Positions 34,210 to 46,877 of a DNA stretch of 64,000 bases are shown here, piece after piece; positions within the stretch are counted from its first letter, which is position 1, and every line of letters starts with the position of its first letter. Below the pieces are notes generated by a model. It was not told where the DNA came from. It made no database searches and saw only the letters and a list, made by a program, of their open reading frames with translations. The stretch spans positions 4,637,294 through 4,701,293 of the forward strand of contig JASKMD010000012.1 of NCBI GenBank assembly GCA_030144725.1, in the 5' to 3' direction. The translations under genes and the position numbers were made by a program. This DNA comes from Haematococcus lacustris. Taxonomy: Eukaryota; Chlorophyta; Chlorophyceae; Chlamydomonadales; Haematococcaceae.

Positions 34210-37200
34210 ATGGCCTATGCACCGAGACTTTGGCGCGAACTAAGCATCCGCTCACATCTTGCCGTGGCCGCGGCCAAGTGTATCAAAGCGATGAGCCACC
34301 CCAGCTTCTTGCTGGCTGTAGCGATGCTTGCTGCATTTGTACATTACGGTCATGGGGGCCAAGCGGCGCTCCGGGCCGCCCCCGATATGACTGCGAAACA
34401 GTGGTTTAGAAAGTGCAGTACCCCAGACACGTCCTGGCTCCGTAGCTACATTCGCTGGGCGAAGGGGCAGCGCAGCAAAGGCATCCCTGCAGCTGGGGTT
34501 AAGTACCTAGTGTGGAGCTGTGAGGTGCCGCCTGGTAGGTATGAACAAGCAGGGTAGGGGGACGTACCTAGAGCACTAGAGATGGGTCCTCCATGTCACG
34601 GGTCTCATACCACAGGGGCATCACAGGTGCTGCCTTGCTTCCTGGTTGCAGGAACAGTGCAACCAAAGAGCACCTGCAATGGTCTCAGCGACAGGGTACG
34701 TGTGCCTTGCTATGTGCTGCAAGCATCACCAAGGCTGAGCTTGTAATACAGGCACACCCTGGAGGGCAGTGCCGCTCAAGACAGGCTGGTGCACAACCAG
34801 CTGGCCCATGTGCGGACACAGACCGGGCCTGGTGCACCTCGCTCTGCAGTTGCGTGGCATCATGCTCGCCCTACGCATCGCTGCTACCACGAACAGACTC
34901 TTGTTGGTGCAGCAGTCAAAACCAGCCCCCATGGAGGTGTTCCTGGCGCCCCACTTGATTAACTGGAGCGTGGATCCCAGCCAGCTGCCGGCCTTTGAGG
35001 ACCGCAAGCTGTACACCAGTCTCCTGCAGTAAGCCTGCTGAAGGTCTCCTACTCCTCTTTCTTGTGACGAGCAATGGCGGGAGCAGGCTAAGAGCGGCAG
35101 CATGGGAGGGGTGGAAGGAGTACGGTTGGCTCCATGCCGCCAGTGGTGTGCCTGCCCCTCCGTTCCCGCAGCTACTGTGAGCGCGGCAAGTCCCTTGGCG
35201 TGCGCCATCACTGGAACCGCACGGTGTCGTGTGCCTTCTTCTCATTGATGGTGAGCTGTGCAAGCGGTGCTCATGTACCGGTGTTGCCAGACCTACATAC
35301 TGTGCCCGGTGCCAGCTCCTCCAGTGTTGGCATGCACATCCTGCCCGTGCCGCTGCTGGCCAAGCAGGCTAAGGGGACAGTGCAGCGCATGGAAGAGCAG
35401 TTTGTGTTCCTGGAGACATCAAGTGAGTCGCGCCCTCCACTGCCGGACCTACTCACTACCCAGTCAGACCCGTTACCCACCTAGGCCTTGTCACTAGTCA
35501 CGGAAGGGGGCTGGGATCGGCTGCACCCAAGCTGTGCTCACACAACAGGACCCTGCCCATGCAGCAGCCTTGGCCATGGCAAGCTTTTCTTGTCACAGGT
35601 CCGCCCTGGAACCATTATGCTGGGGTGTCACACCCAATACGCTCACCGCGTGCGCAGCACTGCACCTTCACGGCCCTGTTTCAAGCCTCAGAAGGAACGC
35701 AGCAGGTGTGAGCAGCACCAGCCCTGAGCAGTCACAGTGGCCTTGGGGTGATGCGCACCATCCTCCGCGAGCTGTGTGGCGCTGCTGACCCACTGCTGTG
35801 CTGCAGGCGGCGGCAAGGCACCTGGCTCTGCTGGGGGTGCAGCCTGGCCTGACCCCCTACGCCGTCCTCCACCTGCGCCTGGGTGGCTCAGCAGGCGAGG
35901 GCGTCACCAACTACCACCACAAGGGGTCAGTGGCCCCAGCTGGCCTTGGCAGGCGGCCACAAGTTGTGCCAGCGTCTAGCTTCACCTCAAGTTGTGCCTT
36001 GCCATTGGCAGACAGTGCGGGCAGCTATCCCAAAGTCACCGCCAGCACCCCAGTCTGGCAGTCTCACTCCTCGCATGCACTGCCCCACGACACATGTGCC
36101 CGGCCTGGAACGCTAATGGACACCACCAGCTGCTGGACCCTGCCCCGACGCTGCATGCTGCATCGCACACAGGCAGGTGGCGCATATGGCGCCGCCCGCT
36201 CTTGCCGCCATGTCAAGCACAGCCCCGGCCTACCCACCGGCATGGCGGTACAGGTGGCAATGGCCTGCCAGCCATGCTGCCTGTTGAGCCGCAGGCAGGT
36301 GTCGGTGGAGGAGGTGCTGGCGGCTGTGCAGTGCGTGAAGAAGGTCATCACCCCCAAGATCAGGTCCACAGTGGAAGCTAAACTGAAGCTACAGAAGGAA
36401 ACGTCCTTCAGCAATCAAGCTCTGGTGGGTGCTGCTACAGCGCAAACAAAGCCTGCAGCCCTGTTGCTGTGTGGGGCGCACCCCAGCTTCCACTAGTCAA
36501 CAGTGGCCAGCCTACTGGCACCCGGGTCCTCCACCAGCCTCACTGCCTGGCCTGGCCTTGCCATGGCAGCAAGCCTCGTCAGGTCCCCTACCCCATGCTG
36601 CCGCTTGCACTGCTACTCCCTGCGTGGCGCCAGCGGAGTGGGCAGCCTCCCCGAGTGCCCACCCCACAGTGCCTGCCGTGTGCCGTGCCCTGCAGCAGCA
36701 GCAGCAGCAGCAGCTGCAGCAGCTGTGAGAGCAGCCTACCTGCTGTGTGCGGTGCCCTGCAGGTGCTGGTCACGGACAACACAGAGCTGCGCCAGCTAGT
36801 CTCCCAGCAGAGGCTGCTGCCCCAACTGGTGCGTGCCTTGGTGCTCAGCCCCAGGCCCTTCATGCTGCCACATGCTCACTCAGGCTGCAGGGCCCAGCAG
36901 CGCACCCGATGCAGCACACTGGCTGTGGCAGTGGTGGCGGGCAATGCTGCAGCTGTTGCTTGCAGGCCGCTGTGCCCAGCACCCCGGTGCACTGGGACAG
37001 GTTCCGCGACGAGAACCTGACCGCAGTGTTCGAGGTAGTTGTGCAAGGGGTCACCTTCATGCTGACTACATCAACTACTGTGGCAGCCGCTTGCTGGTTG
37101 CATGGAATTAGGGGATGCGGTGATTCTCAGCACTGTCTGTGTTGGCGGTTGCAGTCTCCTCATCTTCCAGCCACCAGTAGCGTGTGAGGCTTGTGAGCAC

Positions 37201-37370
37201 TGGGATTTGTAGAGGGCAGCTGCTGAGCAGCAGCGCTGCCGGGTGACCGCGCGCAGGTCATGGCAGATCTCGTGGTCATGGCGCGCGCCACCTGCCTGGT
37301 GCACAGCCGCGGAGGCTTCTCCCACACTGCCAGCATGTGGTCAGGCAGCTCCTGCTACCGCGACTTGAAG
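34210..37370 (+). CDS. Fucosyltransferase-like type II membrane glycosyltransferase, 3' end missing
   Basis: Ten exons join in phase: 34210-34534, 34652-34695, 34850-35028, 35172-35422, 35599-35705, 35807-35925, 36295-36424, 36763-36828, 36966-37034 and 37257-37370, giving 468 aa without the last exon. Residues 28-46 (HPSFLLAVAMLAAFVHYGH) form a likely signal anchor near the N-terminus, as in Golgi type II enzymes. The catalytic region shows TCNGLSDRLRGIMLALRIA, a GDP-fucose-binding-type G-x-x-D-R-x-x-G segment; VLHLRLGG, a strand ending in Arg; VLVTDNTELRQLV; and DLVVMARATCLVHSRGGFS, the C-terminal nucleotide-sugar-side motif of O-/alpha-1,6-fucosyltransferase-like families. The donor sugar is therefore probably GDP-fucose, but acceptor and linkage cannot be told. 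Intron 37371 onward lacks a confident final exon; a short candidate follows an acceptor near 37788. Confidence 0.78.
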
Positions 37371-39379
37371 GTAGGGCGGAGGGAGGGAGAGCCATGGGTG
37401 TGAGTCACTGCCTGACACTGCCTCTCACCATCACTATCATCATCATCACCACCACCATCACACTCACCATTATCGTCACAGTCACAACCATCATGTGGCA
37501 GGGTTCACATGGTCAGCTACATCCCTGGCATTTGCCTGTCAATGCTGTTGCAACACACAGACTCATGTACTCGATATGCTAGCAGTGCCTGCTGACATGC
37601 CTTTGTTGATATCGCCCTGTCGACCATTTGTTGATGGTGCCTCTGTTCACATGCGCCATGGGGCAGTGACAGCAGAGTGCCACCCCCTGCGGTCAGCCCT
37701 TGCGGTGGTAGCAGCAGTACTGCTGGTTGGGCACCAGTTCAGTACCAGCCTGATCTGGCTGCTTGCACTTTGCGGTGGTGGTGCAGGAGTGCAGCTGAGC
37801 CTGACGAGGGCCTCACCCCAGTTGGATAACCCTCATGGCGTGCTACTTATGGCGTGAAAGTGCCATCATCCACCCTAACAGGTCCATATGCAGAGGGCCT
37901 GACCAGCCTTGATTAATTGACTATCAGGTACTTGGCTATCAACTACAGCTGCGCAAGCCTGCATGCGTATGAACACACACCATGCAGGTTACGTCCATGT
38001 GCAGACTCATAAATATAGGTATGCCATGCGCCATTTGGGGGAGCTCTATGAGTGGCGGCTGTATTACACTGATTGCTTGCACAGCTCGCTGGCAACAAGG
38101 CTGCACATTCATTCATACATACATCAGCTGCAGTTGGTAGGGGGGCAGCAACGGCAACAACACCTTGTCCTGGTGCCTAGCCCTTGGTGTAGTGGAGTGA
38201 AAGTTGTGCCATCATACGTGTAGTGGACATGTAAAGCATGGCCGGCTTGCATTTATCAAACTGGCTATCATGTCTGACCTTAAACAAACTGTCATAGTTG
38301 TAGGGTGCATGCAAGTGTGACGTTGGCCCTGATACTGAGCTCTGTAATGGGAATGCAGTGCAGCGCAGGCTATACAGCTGTGGGGGTGGCTGTAAGCCAG
38401 AGGCAGGTCACCAGTACCAGGCAGTCAACATGGACAATGGAGTGAGCCGGTTGCTGACCTAAGCCACCAGCCGAGGCATCACTTCCTGCCAGCGCCCGTG
38501 CCTTGCACGTGCTTGAACACATCTGTGTGCGCCTTGATGTTGCTGTAGAGGGAGGGGGAGCCAGGGAAGCAGGCAGCTGAGTGACCATGCTTGAGAGGCT
38601 GAGAGGTCAAGCGGCTGACAGGCTTGAGAGGCTTTCCTCGTCTTTCCGCTGGGTTACAGCCATCGCTGGGAATAGTGGACTCAGAACCCAACGAGCTACC
38701 CCGCTACAAGTTCGTGTACTTGGCATCTAGCATCCCATGCCCAACTACATCCTTGGTGTTTGCCTGTTAGTGTTGCTCAGAACTCTACCTTACCCTGGGC
38801 CCCGTCTCATCCCCCCGCCCTCATAAACTCCTTGGTCTCAGCTTGTTACATTGCGCTGCACCCTGCGCCGGTGCGCACGCCGGTGCGCACGCCGGTGCGG
38901 TGAGGGTTTCACACAGTGACGCTAACAGTGAGAATGTTTGAGTTGCACTGGGTCTTGTCACCAATGTGTTGAGCCGTACCAGCCAGGGTAGATGCCAACA
39001 ACGGCTCAGCACACTACCCGCAGCTGCGTGCGACCAGTGGCACCTGCCCCCAGTCCCTGCGTGTTGCAGTGCCTGGCGAATCGCACTTGCTGAGGCCAGA
39101 CAGCAGCGCACTATTGTTTGCAGCAGGGCTGCTCAGCACCCGCTGCTCCACTGCGATCTCTGTGGGCAGGCCTGCCGGCACCGTGCAGCAGTGGTAGCAG
39201 CACCAGCAGCGAGGGGCCAGCCCTCTCACCGCCCAGCAGTTGTCCAGCAGGCCAGGCTGCAGCCCCCAGGCGGGCACCATTGCAGGTGACACCACTGCCC
39301 AGCCGTTCAGCCCTGCCCAGTGGCCCCCTCTGGCCCTGTCAGGACACTGAGCCTGGCGGCAAGGTGCACCCGCTGCCTG
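37371..39379. other. Glycosyltransferase 3' end and intergenic; no further gene supported
   Basis: This should hold the missing last exon and 3' UTR of the glycosyltransferase and the 3' UTR of SF3B4 (minus). TGTAA, the usual volvocalean poly(A) signal, occurs on plus at 38231-38235 and on minus at 38850-38846, both plausible but unproven. Open frames here have no family resemblance. Simple CAT/CAC-rich sequence lies at about 37424-37495. Confidence 0.45.
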
Positions 39380-41492
39380 TCAGCCCCAGGTCTGGTGCGG
39401 GGGGGGTGGCATGCCCATAGGTGGTCTCATGCCGCCCTGGCCTGGGGGTGGGGGCATGCCGGGCGGAGGGGGCATGCCCATTGGCCGCGGCGGCGGCGGC
39501 ATGCCATAGGGCAGGGGCATGCCTGGCTGCTGTTGATGGCCCGGTGCAAAGCCCTGTGGGGGGCCTGGGAAAGGGTAGCTGCCATACCCACCATACTGTG
39601 GTGGCGGCGGCATGCCGTAAGGCAGGGGCATAGGCTGTTGCTGCTGCTGCTGTTGTTGTTGCTGCTGCATGTGTTGAGGCGGTGCCTGGCTGTAGTACTG
39701 CTGCGCTTGCGGCGGCAGCTGTGCCTGCATACCTGGCAGCGGCCCAGACATCTGGGGTGGGGGCGGCAGGGGGGCACCCGCAGCAAACCCTGACATGGCA
39801 TTGGCCACCATGGGCGCTGGCCCGGGCTGCGGCGCCTGCTTGGGCCCTGTGGCAAACATTGTGTGCGGGCGGCTCTGCGCCGCTTGCTTGGCGCGCATCT
39901 GGGCCGCAAGCAGGCGCTCAGCCGGCGTGCCATGGCGCTCCCCCTTGGTGTCCTTCTTGTAGGCGTAGGTGACACTGACCTGGCGCCCGCACAGGAACTG
40001 GCCGTTCATGGCCTCTATTGCTGCGTCACTGGCCTGCACAGCCAGAAGGGGAGGCCAGGGGCGAGAGAGCAGGTCAGGGGGCTCAGCAGGGCACTGGGCA
40101 GCAGGTGGGCTGGGTTAGGGTTCAGGTTCAGGGTTGTAGGTTAGGGTTAGGGTTAGGGTTAGGGTTAGCGTAAATGAACAGTCCTCGCGAGGCTCAGGGG
40201 CAAGGGCCACCTCACATCTTTGTCGCCCACAGCTTGTCTGACTGCCCTGCCGCCACTGCACTCCCTGCAGCTGCTCAGGGTGGCTGTGAGTGGTGCAGGC
40301 TGGCTGCCACTGGTTGAGCCCCCTGCAACCTCCCAGGTGCTCAGCTGGCTGCCCCCACACCAGGCAAGATACTGATGGCTGCGCAGGCTAAGTGACCCTA
40401 GCCTGGCCACCTCTCACACCCCGCAGCTGCCCCTTGACTGGCCCGCTCCAGGCCATACTCCTGGCCAAGCTGACGGCTGTAGCAGGGGCTGGGCGGCCCA
40501 CCACCCTGACACCACAGCCCTGGTGGTCTCCAGGCCGCGGCTCCTGCTGCTGTGCTATTGGGCTGTGCTGGGCACTGGTCTGGGCCTGGGGCTCTCTCAC
40601 CCCTGCAACCTGCAGCCCTCACCTCAAAGCAATCATAGGACACAAAGCCAAATCCACGCGAGTTGCCAGTTTCCGGGTCCCGCATAATCTTGGGTGTGTT
40701 CACAATCAGGCCAAAGGCACTGAAGGTGTCGTACAGCAGCTGCAGGCCAAGGCAGCCAGCACTACACGTGAGCTCAGGGGTAGACTCCCAGCACAGCAGT
40801 GAGAAGGGCAGGGTACTGAGACGGCTGATCCAAGGGGCTGCTTGCAACCACAGGCCGCAGCTTCAACATCGTGCCAGTAAAAGTGCTGGCTTGCCTTTTC
40901 GTCTACGTCAGTATCCAGGTTGCCGATAAACAGGTTGGCCCCAACCTCCAGCTGCCTCTTGTCCGAAGCTGCTTTATTCACCCTGATGGGTTTTGAGTAA
41001 ACCTTGATCATGTTCAGGATTTTTATTGCCTGCATTCAAGCATCAGGGCACTTCCAGGCTGTGGCAGTGGCTCAGCACACTGGCTTGTGCCCTGGCTCTG
41101 CTGCTTACATAGTCTGCATCTTCTTCACTGCGGAACTCCACAAACCCATAGCCCTGATGTGAGCTGGTCACACGGTCCTTTGGCAAGTAGACGTTAACTG
41201 CAAAGACAAGGAGGTTCCACATATTTGCCTGACCCGCCGATCTGGTACGCCCTCTGCTGCGACCCACCCACTGGCCCAGCTTGCGTGAATAGCTCCCAAA
41301 CCAGTTCCTCTGTGACCTGCGATGCGCGCACTGATTCAGGCGATGCACCGCTCATGAACTGGGCACAGAAGAGGGCACCTGAGGGTCCAGGTTGCCGACG
41401 TACACGGTGGCATCCTGATTGCGGTCCTGGGCGTGCTGGCCAATTAAGTTCGATCCCACTCCAGCTGTGATGCGACCTCCTGCTGAGCTCAT
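39380..41492 (-). CDS. SF3B4: Splicing factor 3B subunit 4 (SF3b49/SAP49)
   Basis: SF3B4 is a U2 snRNP SF3b subunit that contacts pre-mRNA near the branch site in the nucleus. Six exons join in phase: 41492-41379, 41316-41268, 41197-41109, 41029-40895, 40739-40623 and 40033-39380, giving 385 aa. The start is the ATG opening [18 protein letters not shown]1 spans [25 protein letters not shown] and [19 protein letters not shown]2 spans [34 protein letters not shown] and [20 protein letters not shown]. Both have intact RNP1 and RNP2 aromatics. [20 protein letters not shown] then links to a Pro/Gly/Met/Gln-rich tail with MPPPP repeats, as in animal and plant orthologues (human about 424 aa). Intron 4 is phase-consistent only with a GC donor (AAG then GCAAGC). 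Ortholog identity is firm. Confidence 0.96.
40111..40168. repeat. Interstitial (TTAGGG)n tract in SF3B4 intron 5
   Basis: About six TTAGGG units with some degenerate neighbours (TTCAGG) lie between exons 40623 and 40033 of SF3B4. This is the longest tract of its kind here. Confidence 0.85.
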
Positions 41493-42104
41493 TGTTGCGA
41501 GCTGCAGCAGCGAGTGCCGCCGCGGTCCCTGTTTTCTTCCGACGCCTGGTTTACCTTCAAATGTGGATACCTAGGACATGAAAACTATTGGAACGCCAGC
41601 TGCACCGAGCACACACTCATGTGGCAAAACGGAAACCCTGCATGAGGCGTGAACATGGATTGATCCCACTAAAAATGCGAATAGCAGCCTTAGCACAGTG
41701 TAAGCATTGCGTTGAACGCTTATCTCTGCACCATGAAGGTGGAGCGGAGCCGCCACCACGGCAACACGGAAACCCTGCATGAGGCGTGAACATGGATTGA
41801 TCCCACTAAAAATGCGAATAGCAGCCTTAGCACAGTGTAAGCATTGCGTTGCACGCTCATCTCTGCACCATGGAGTCAAGATTGTCCTGGCTCCGGTTGC
41901 TGCACTGCACGTGTAAGCCTGGCCATTGGAGCTCAACAGAGCCCGGCGGGATGGGCAGGTGCCGGACGGGCGTTGGGGTAATGACATTGGCGTAACATCA
42001 CGACAACGACATGCACGCGGCTTGCATGAACACGGCTTGCAGGACAAGGTTGGGCAAAACCTCCGCACCCTCCGCCATTTGTCAGTAATTATACACACTT
42101 CACA
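41493..42104. promoter_or_regulatory. Divergent intergenic region with a 137-bp tandem duplication
   Basis: SF3B4 (minus) and the coiled-coil gene (plus) diverge from this 612-bp gap, which should hold both promoters. It contains a tandem repeat described separately. No named regulatory element is recognised. Confidence 0.45.
41624..41873. repeat. Tandem duplication, period 137 bp
   Basis: Two copies of about 113 bp (41624-41736 and 41761-41873) share nearly all bases, including the words GCATGAGGCGTGAAC and AATGCGAATAGCAGCC. Only a few mismatches are seen, mainly near the 3' side, and the period is 137 bp. Confidence 0.92.
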
Positions 42105-44000
42105 ATGTTCGCGTGCGGCACGGGAGGGCTCAAGGTCAGTAGTCCAAGGGAGAGGACCTACCGTAGTAGCTCAACTTTGCCATAAGTGCGCGGTTGCTGC
42201 TTGATGCTCTGCAGGCTCAGTTGGCGAGCCAAGATGTCCGCATTTCGGAGCTCCAGGACTTGCTGGCTGCTGAGCGAGCTGCGCGTGCTGAGGCAGCAAC
42301 AATGGAAGCAGAGTTACGCGGTCAAATTGATTCAGTACAAAAGGTTTCACAGGAGCTGCAACAGCGCGTCTCTGCGTATGAAAATGAGAATGCTGAACTG
42401 CAAGCGTCCGTTCAACAAGGAGCCTGTCAGCAACAGCAGATGAGTGAACTGTTATCAGACGTTCGACAGGAGCTGGCTGCCAGCCAAGCAGAGACGGCCG
42501 GCCTAAGGGAGGCCAAGGATGGCCTGGACATCATGGTGTGTGCATTCATCAATGGTGTTCCACATGGTAGCACAGTGCCTACTGTGCGTCATCACTGTCT
42601 ATGTGTCCTCACTGTCAGGTAGCAGACCTAGAGCAGCGAGTTGTACGATATCGCAAGGACAAGATTAAGCTGTTGGAGGCATTGAAGAAAAGAGAGCAGG
42701 TGTGTGCTCCCCTTGTTATGAATGGGCATAGACTTGCTCTCGTCATTCAGGATCTTCCTCTCTCACTCAATAGGCTAACAAGTCCCTCACTCTTGGGGGG
42801 TGCTTGCTATGTTAGCCTGTATGCCCTGCAGTATCGCCTGATCACATGGGGGTCTATAACCATGAGTCGGCATGACAAGTGTCCACAACAATGCAAGTTG
42901 AGGCAGGGCCTGACACACACTACTGTGCTGGCTTGTGCTGGTCGAAGTGCAGGCGGTCACACAGTGTGCCGCTGCCCAGCTTTAAGTTCTCCTTACCCTT
43001 GGCAGGCAATGCGTGTCACTCAAGTTGGCAGCCGTGGAATTGTGGGATCTCTTGTGGGGGCATTACTACAGGGGGCATTACTGGCACCCTCCACTGCTGG
43101 CTCCAGGTTTACTGCAGCACCCCGGCTTTCCCTTCCAATTCAGAGGCACCCAGCAGGGAGGGTACAGCTGAGCTGGCACGCTTTTTGCGGTGCTCAGAAA
43201 GGGGCCTCGCTCCTTGTGGGGGCTTTGCTTGTGCGGTGTTCATAGCAAATATATAATCTTTGCTAGAACGACATGCTTTGCAGGCGCTGGCTGCTGCTAG
43301 GCAAGTCATCGACATGATGGAGGCATCTGGATTCTACGGTCTGCCTGACGAGGAGTGTGAGCTGGTGGAGAGCTCCCTGCCACCTGTGGCTGATGCCAGT
43401 ACACCCCAGGATGGCACCCTGGCTGAGCCAGCTGCCTGTGCATCCCCACCCCGCAGCATGTCAAATGGTGGCTCTCAAACGGCCACACAGCCACCAGCAG
43501 CCCGCTGTGCCAGGCAGTCCATCCAGCCACCCCATGCAGCCCTGCGTGCAAGCCGCATGCAGGAGCTGCGTGCCAGCGTGGTCAACGCCCGAGAGCTACT
43601 CACCAGCCACATGGTTGGGCTGCCTGCCTCCGTCCTGTCCCCTGTGCGCCACAGCGCTGAGGCCCACTCAGCCCAGCCAGAGTGGCCGCAGATCACAGCA
43701 GTGGACGCCATGCCAGTCCACAAGTCAGTTGCGGTGCTGCGCCCCTCACAGGGCTCACTCAATGCGGAGCTGGCTGCAGGCCGCCGTGGCAGCGGTGGGG
43801 ATGAGCTGGTGAACCCTCTGTGGCGGGCAGTCGCCCGGGATGCACACAGAGATCAGGTTGAAGATGACAGCTTTGTCAACGACATCATGGGCTCCCCTGC
43901 TCACAGCCAGCGCAACTCAATAGCAGATGCAAGCAGCAAGGCAGGCAAGCAGCTGGTCAGCGTGCAAGACGTGGCACCATGCCTGGACGTCAGCGCATAG
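42105..44000 (+). CDS. Coiled-coil protein of unknown function
   Basis: Four exons join in phase: 42105-42134, 42215-42535, 42619-42699 and 43284-44000, giving 382 aa. The start is a short first exon (MFACGTGGLK) whose donor and phase fit the next exon; it is the weakest part. Residues 11-145 are a strong coiled coil with heptads such as VRISELQDLLAAERAARAEA and VADLEQRVVRYRKDKIKLLE. The C-terminal 240 residues are Ser/Pro/Ala-rich and probably disordered, with helical islands (ALAAARQVIDMMEASGFYGL). No enzyme motif, signal peptide or membrane segment is seen. Homologues could be cytoskeletal or centrosomal, but nothing in the sequence decides this. Confidence 0.72.
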
Positions 44001-44404
44001 GCAGGAACCCATAGCACTCTGTGTTAGGGGGAATGTCAAGGACAATGTTTCTTGCTATTCGCACAGCATTCCATTGAGCGCAACAACGCGCCCTTTCGTT
44101 TCCCTCAAATACTATGGGCACTGCTGACGGTGTGATTTCGTAGAATAGCTGGGAAGGAGCACATGTACAGTCATGCCGTAGCTTCTTACATTCAAGGCAG
44201 GAGCGGTGGTTGTACATGATATGGTATGAAATATACATCACCAGTCTGGCTGCACCTAAAGCTGTGCACCCAGGTCGCTACAGACGTGTGCAGACTAAGC
44301 AAGAGTCCGTTCAGGTGTCATTGTGGCTATTTCGTGAGAGTTCTACACAGATGGAACACATGTCTAGGGAGTCTTAAGTCCTGGCCAGCTAGGGCCACTC
44401 TGCC
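44001..44404. other. Convergent 3' flanks, no gene
   Basis: The gap lies between the coiled-coil gene (stop 44000, plus) and the MCTP gene (stop 44405, minus). A TGTAA on minus at 44190-44186 lies about 215 nt past the MCTP stop and fits an algal poly(A) signal. The segment is lower in GC than the genes on either side. Confidence 0.5.
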
Positions 44405-45646
44405 TCACATCATGCGGTCTGCTCGGCATGGCATATACGCCACCAGGTTAGCCGGTGGAGGTGGGAATGGGTCCCTGAACGGTGGTGGCCGTATGTCAAA
44501 CAGCAGCGCCGCAGCCATCAGCACTGGCAGCCCGGCCAGCCAAAGCAGCAGCGCCCCGCTGATCAGGCCTAGCAGCAGCAGGGTGGTGGCTGTGGGGTCA
44601 TGCCACGAAACCAGCGCTGCCGTACGCTCCCCCGCACTGGCCACGCCATCCATCACGTTCTGCACCTGCAGCCCCAAGGCCATGTGCTCAGCAAGGTTGA
44701 CACCACCTCCACAGATATGTGTGCTGCAACGAACACTGGCAGACAAATGCCATGTAATGATGCTGATGGCCTCCACAGGGGAAGCTGGTCACATGCTGTG
44801 GCTGGGCAGCTGGGCAGACCCACCCCCAAGCTCCTACTAGCAGTGTGGCCTGCTGCCAGCAGCACTGGTCCAGAGCGGGCCAGACCCTATGCTGGCGACT
44901 GCTGATGCGCTGCCGTGCTGCAGCCTGCCTCCCCTCACAACTGCCAGCCAGCAGGCCACAGCGCTCTCTGGGTGTCCTGCCGCCTGCCGTCCTGCTCCAG
45001 GTCAGCTGCAGCCAGCGCCCTGGGCCCCTCCTGCAGCCTACAGGCCCGGCTGCAGCCCACGCTTGTTGCCTCCCACCCACCCACCGTGAGCATGAAGCCA
45101 CGCATGCTGTCCCACTGCGCGCGCATGGCGGCCAGCGGGTCGAGCGGCACGGAGGCTGAGAGCGGTGCCGCACCCGCCTCCAGCTCACCACCTGCAGGGG
45201 GTGCGCCCAGCACAGCTCTGGCACCAGCAGCGCCCTGACAGCCAGATTGGGGGGGGCAGGAGCAACGTCAAAGGTGGCCACCTGAAGCAGGGCTGCAGGG
45301 GGGAGGAGGGGCAGCAGCAGGGGAGACAGATGCAGCAGGCAACAGCAGGGCAGCAGGGGGGTCTGCGCAGCCCATGACACCTGGATGCTGCAGCTCAGCC
45401 CCCTATGGCAGCAGCGCTGGCTGGCCCTGGACCCTGGCATGTCTAGGAGGCAGCCGCCTGCCACTGCGCCCACCCTGACAGCCTGGCAGCCTCCCACCTG
45501 CTGCTGGGCTGCTGCTGCTAGGGGGCGCAGCATAGGCGGCTGCAGGGGCCGGGGCCACACTCCCATGCGTGCCCCAGGCACAGTCCATCAGCTGCTCGGC
45601 ATCCACACTGCCTGCCCCAGCGCCCTGGACGCCCGCCATCCCCCCC

Positions 45647-45681
<35 letters not shown>

Positions 45682-46797
45682 ACTTGCTGAGGGGGCGGCA
45701 GGGGTGGGAGCGGCGGGCAGAGTGTCGCTCGCATCCACCAGCATGTGCAAGGGTTGCCCGCAGCCCTCCCCCAGCACCATCTCCTGCAAGCCATGGGGGC
45801 AGGCAGGCAGGCAGGCAGCGCTTCAGCCGCCCTGCACCTGCCAGCACAGCAGCGGCTAGGCGGCAGCCCGCACCTTCCAGTACCACAGGCGCAGCGCCAG
45901 AGCCAGCAGGGCCAGGGCCAGGGCCCGGGAGGGGTAGGCGGCTGCGGCCACGATGCCTGCCGCCACAGCCGCTGAGAGCAGCGGGTTGCGCCAGCTCTGC
46001 ACCTGCAGCACAGCACAAGGCAGGGAGGGGCAGAGGGGCCTGGGCACTGGGTCCACCCTGGCCTGCACCTAGGGCAGGTGGGGGGAGCAGGCCACGCCCC
46101 CTCCAGGTGGCAGCTCCTCCCCTCAATGCCTGCCGGCTCTGCCCAAGTAGTCTTCTCCTCTTTCTCCCCCGCCCTGCCTGCCCTGCTGTGGCCCCCCGGC
46201 TGCCCCCCGGCTGCCCCCCACCTCCTTCCACCACTGCAGGGCAGGCCCGGCTGATCCCAGCACGGCGGTGAGGCGCCGCCAGTTCTGCTGCGTGCGGCTA
46301 AGGCTGAAGTCCTGGCGACCGTCGTCCAGCAGACGGCGCGCGGCCCGGTAGGGGATGCCCGGGGGGGGCCCGCCAGCATTCAGCCAGCTGCGGGCGCAGG
46401 GGTTCAGGCAGGGCCTGAGGGAGGGGTGGGGGGGCTGGCACCGCCCTGCTGCCCTGACTGGCTGTCCTGGCTGAAGGGAAGAGGGCGGGAAGGGCACAAT
46501 CTGGCAAGCCAGCAGCTAGGAGGGCAAGCTGAACCTGGCGCCCCCTCCCCCCTGCTGGCCCCCCCTGCCCCCTGCTGACCCCCCTGCACCTCACCTAAGG
46601 GCCACGCGCTTCAGCCGCCTGACCTGCTCCTCCTCCGGTGCAGCCAGCCCGGGGTTGCCCAGGCAGGGGTCCTGGAGGTCGTCCCCTGCACCCCCAGCAG
46701 CTGAGGCCAATGAGCCCGGGGCCATGCAGGAGGCGCATGCAGCATTGCGCAGGGCCTGGCAGCCTGGAAGCAAACATCAGCTGCAGCACAGGCTGGG

Positions 46798-46877
<80 letters not shown>

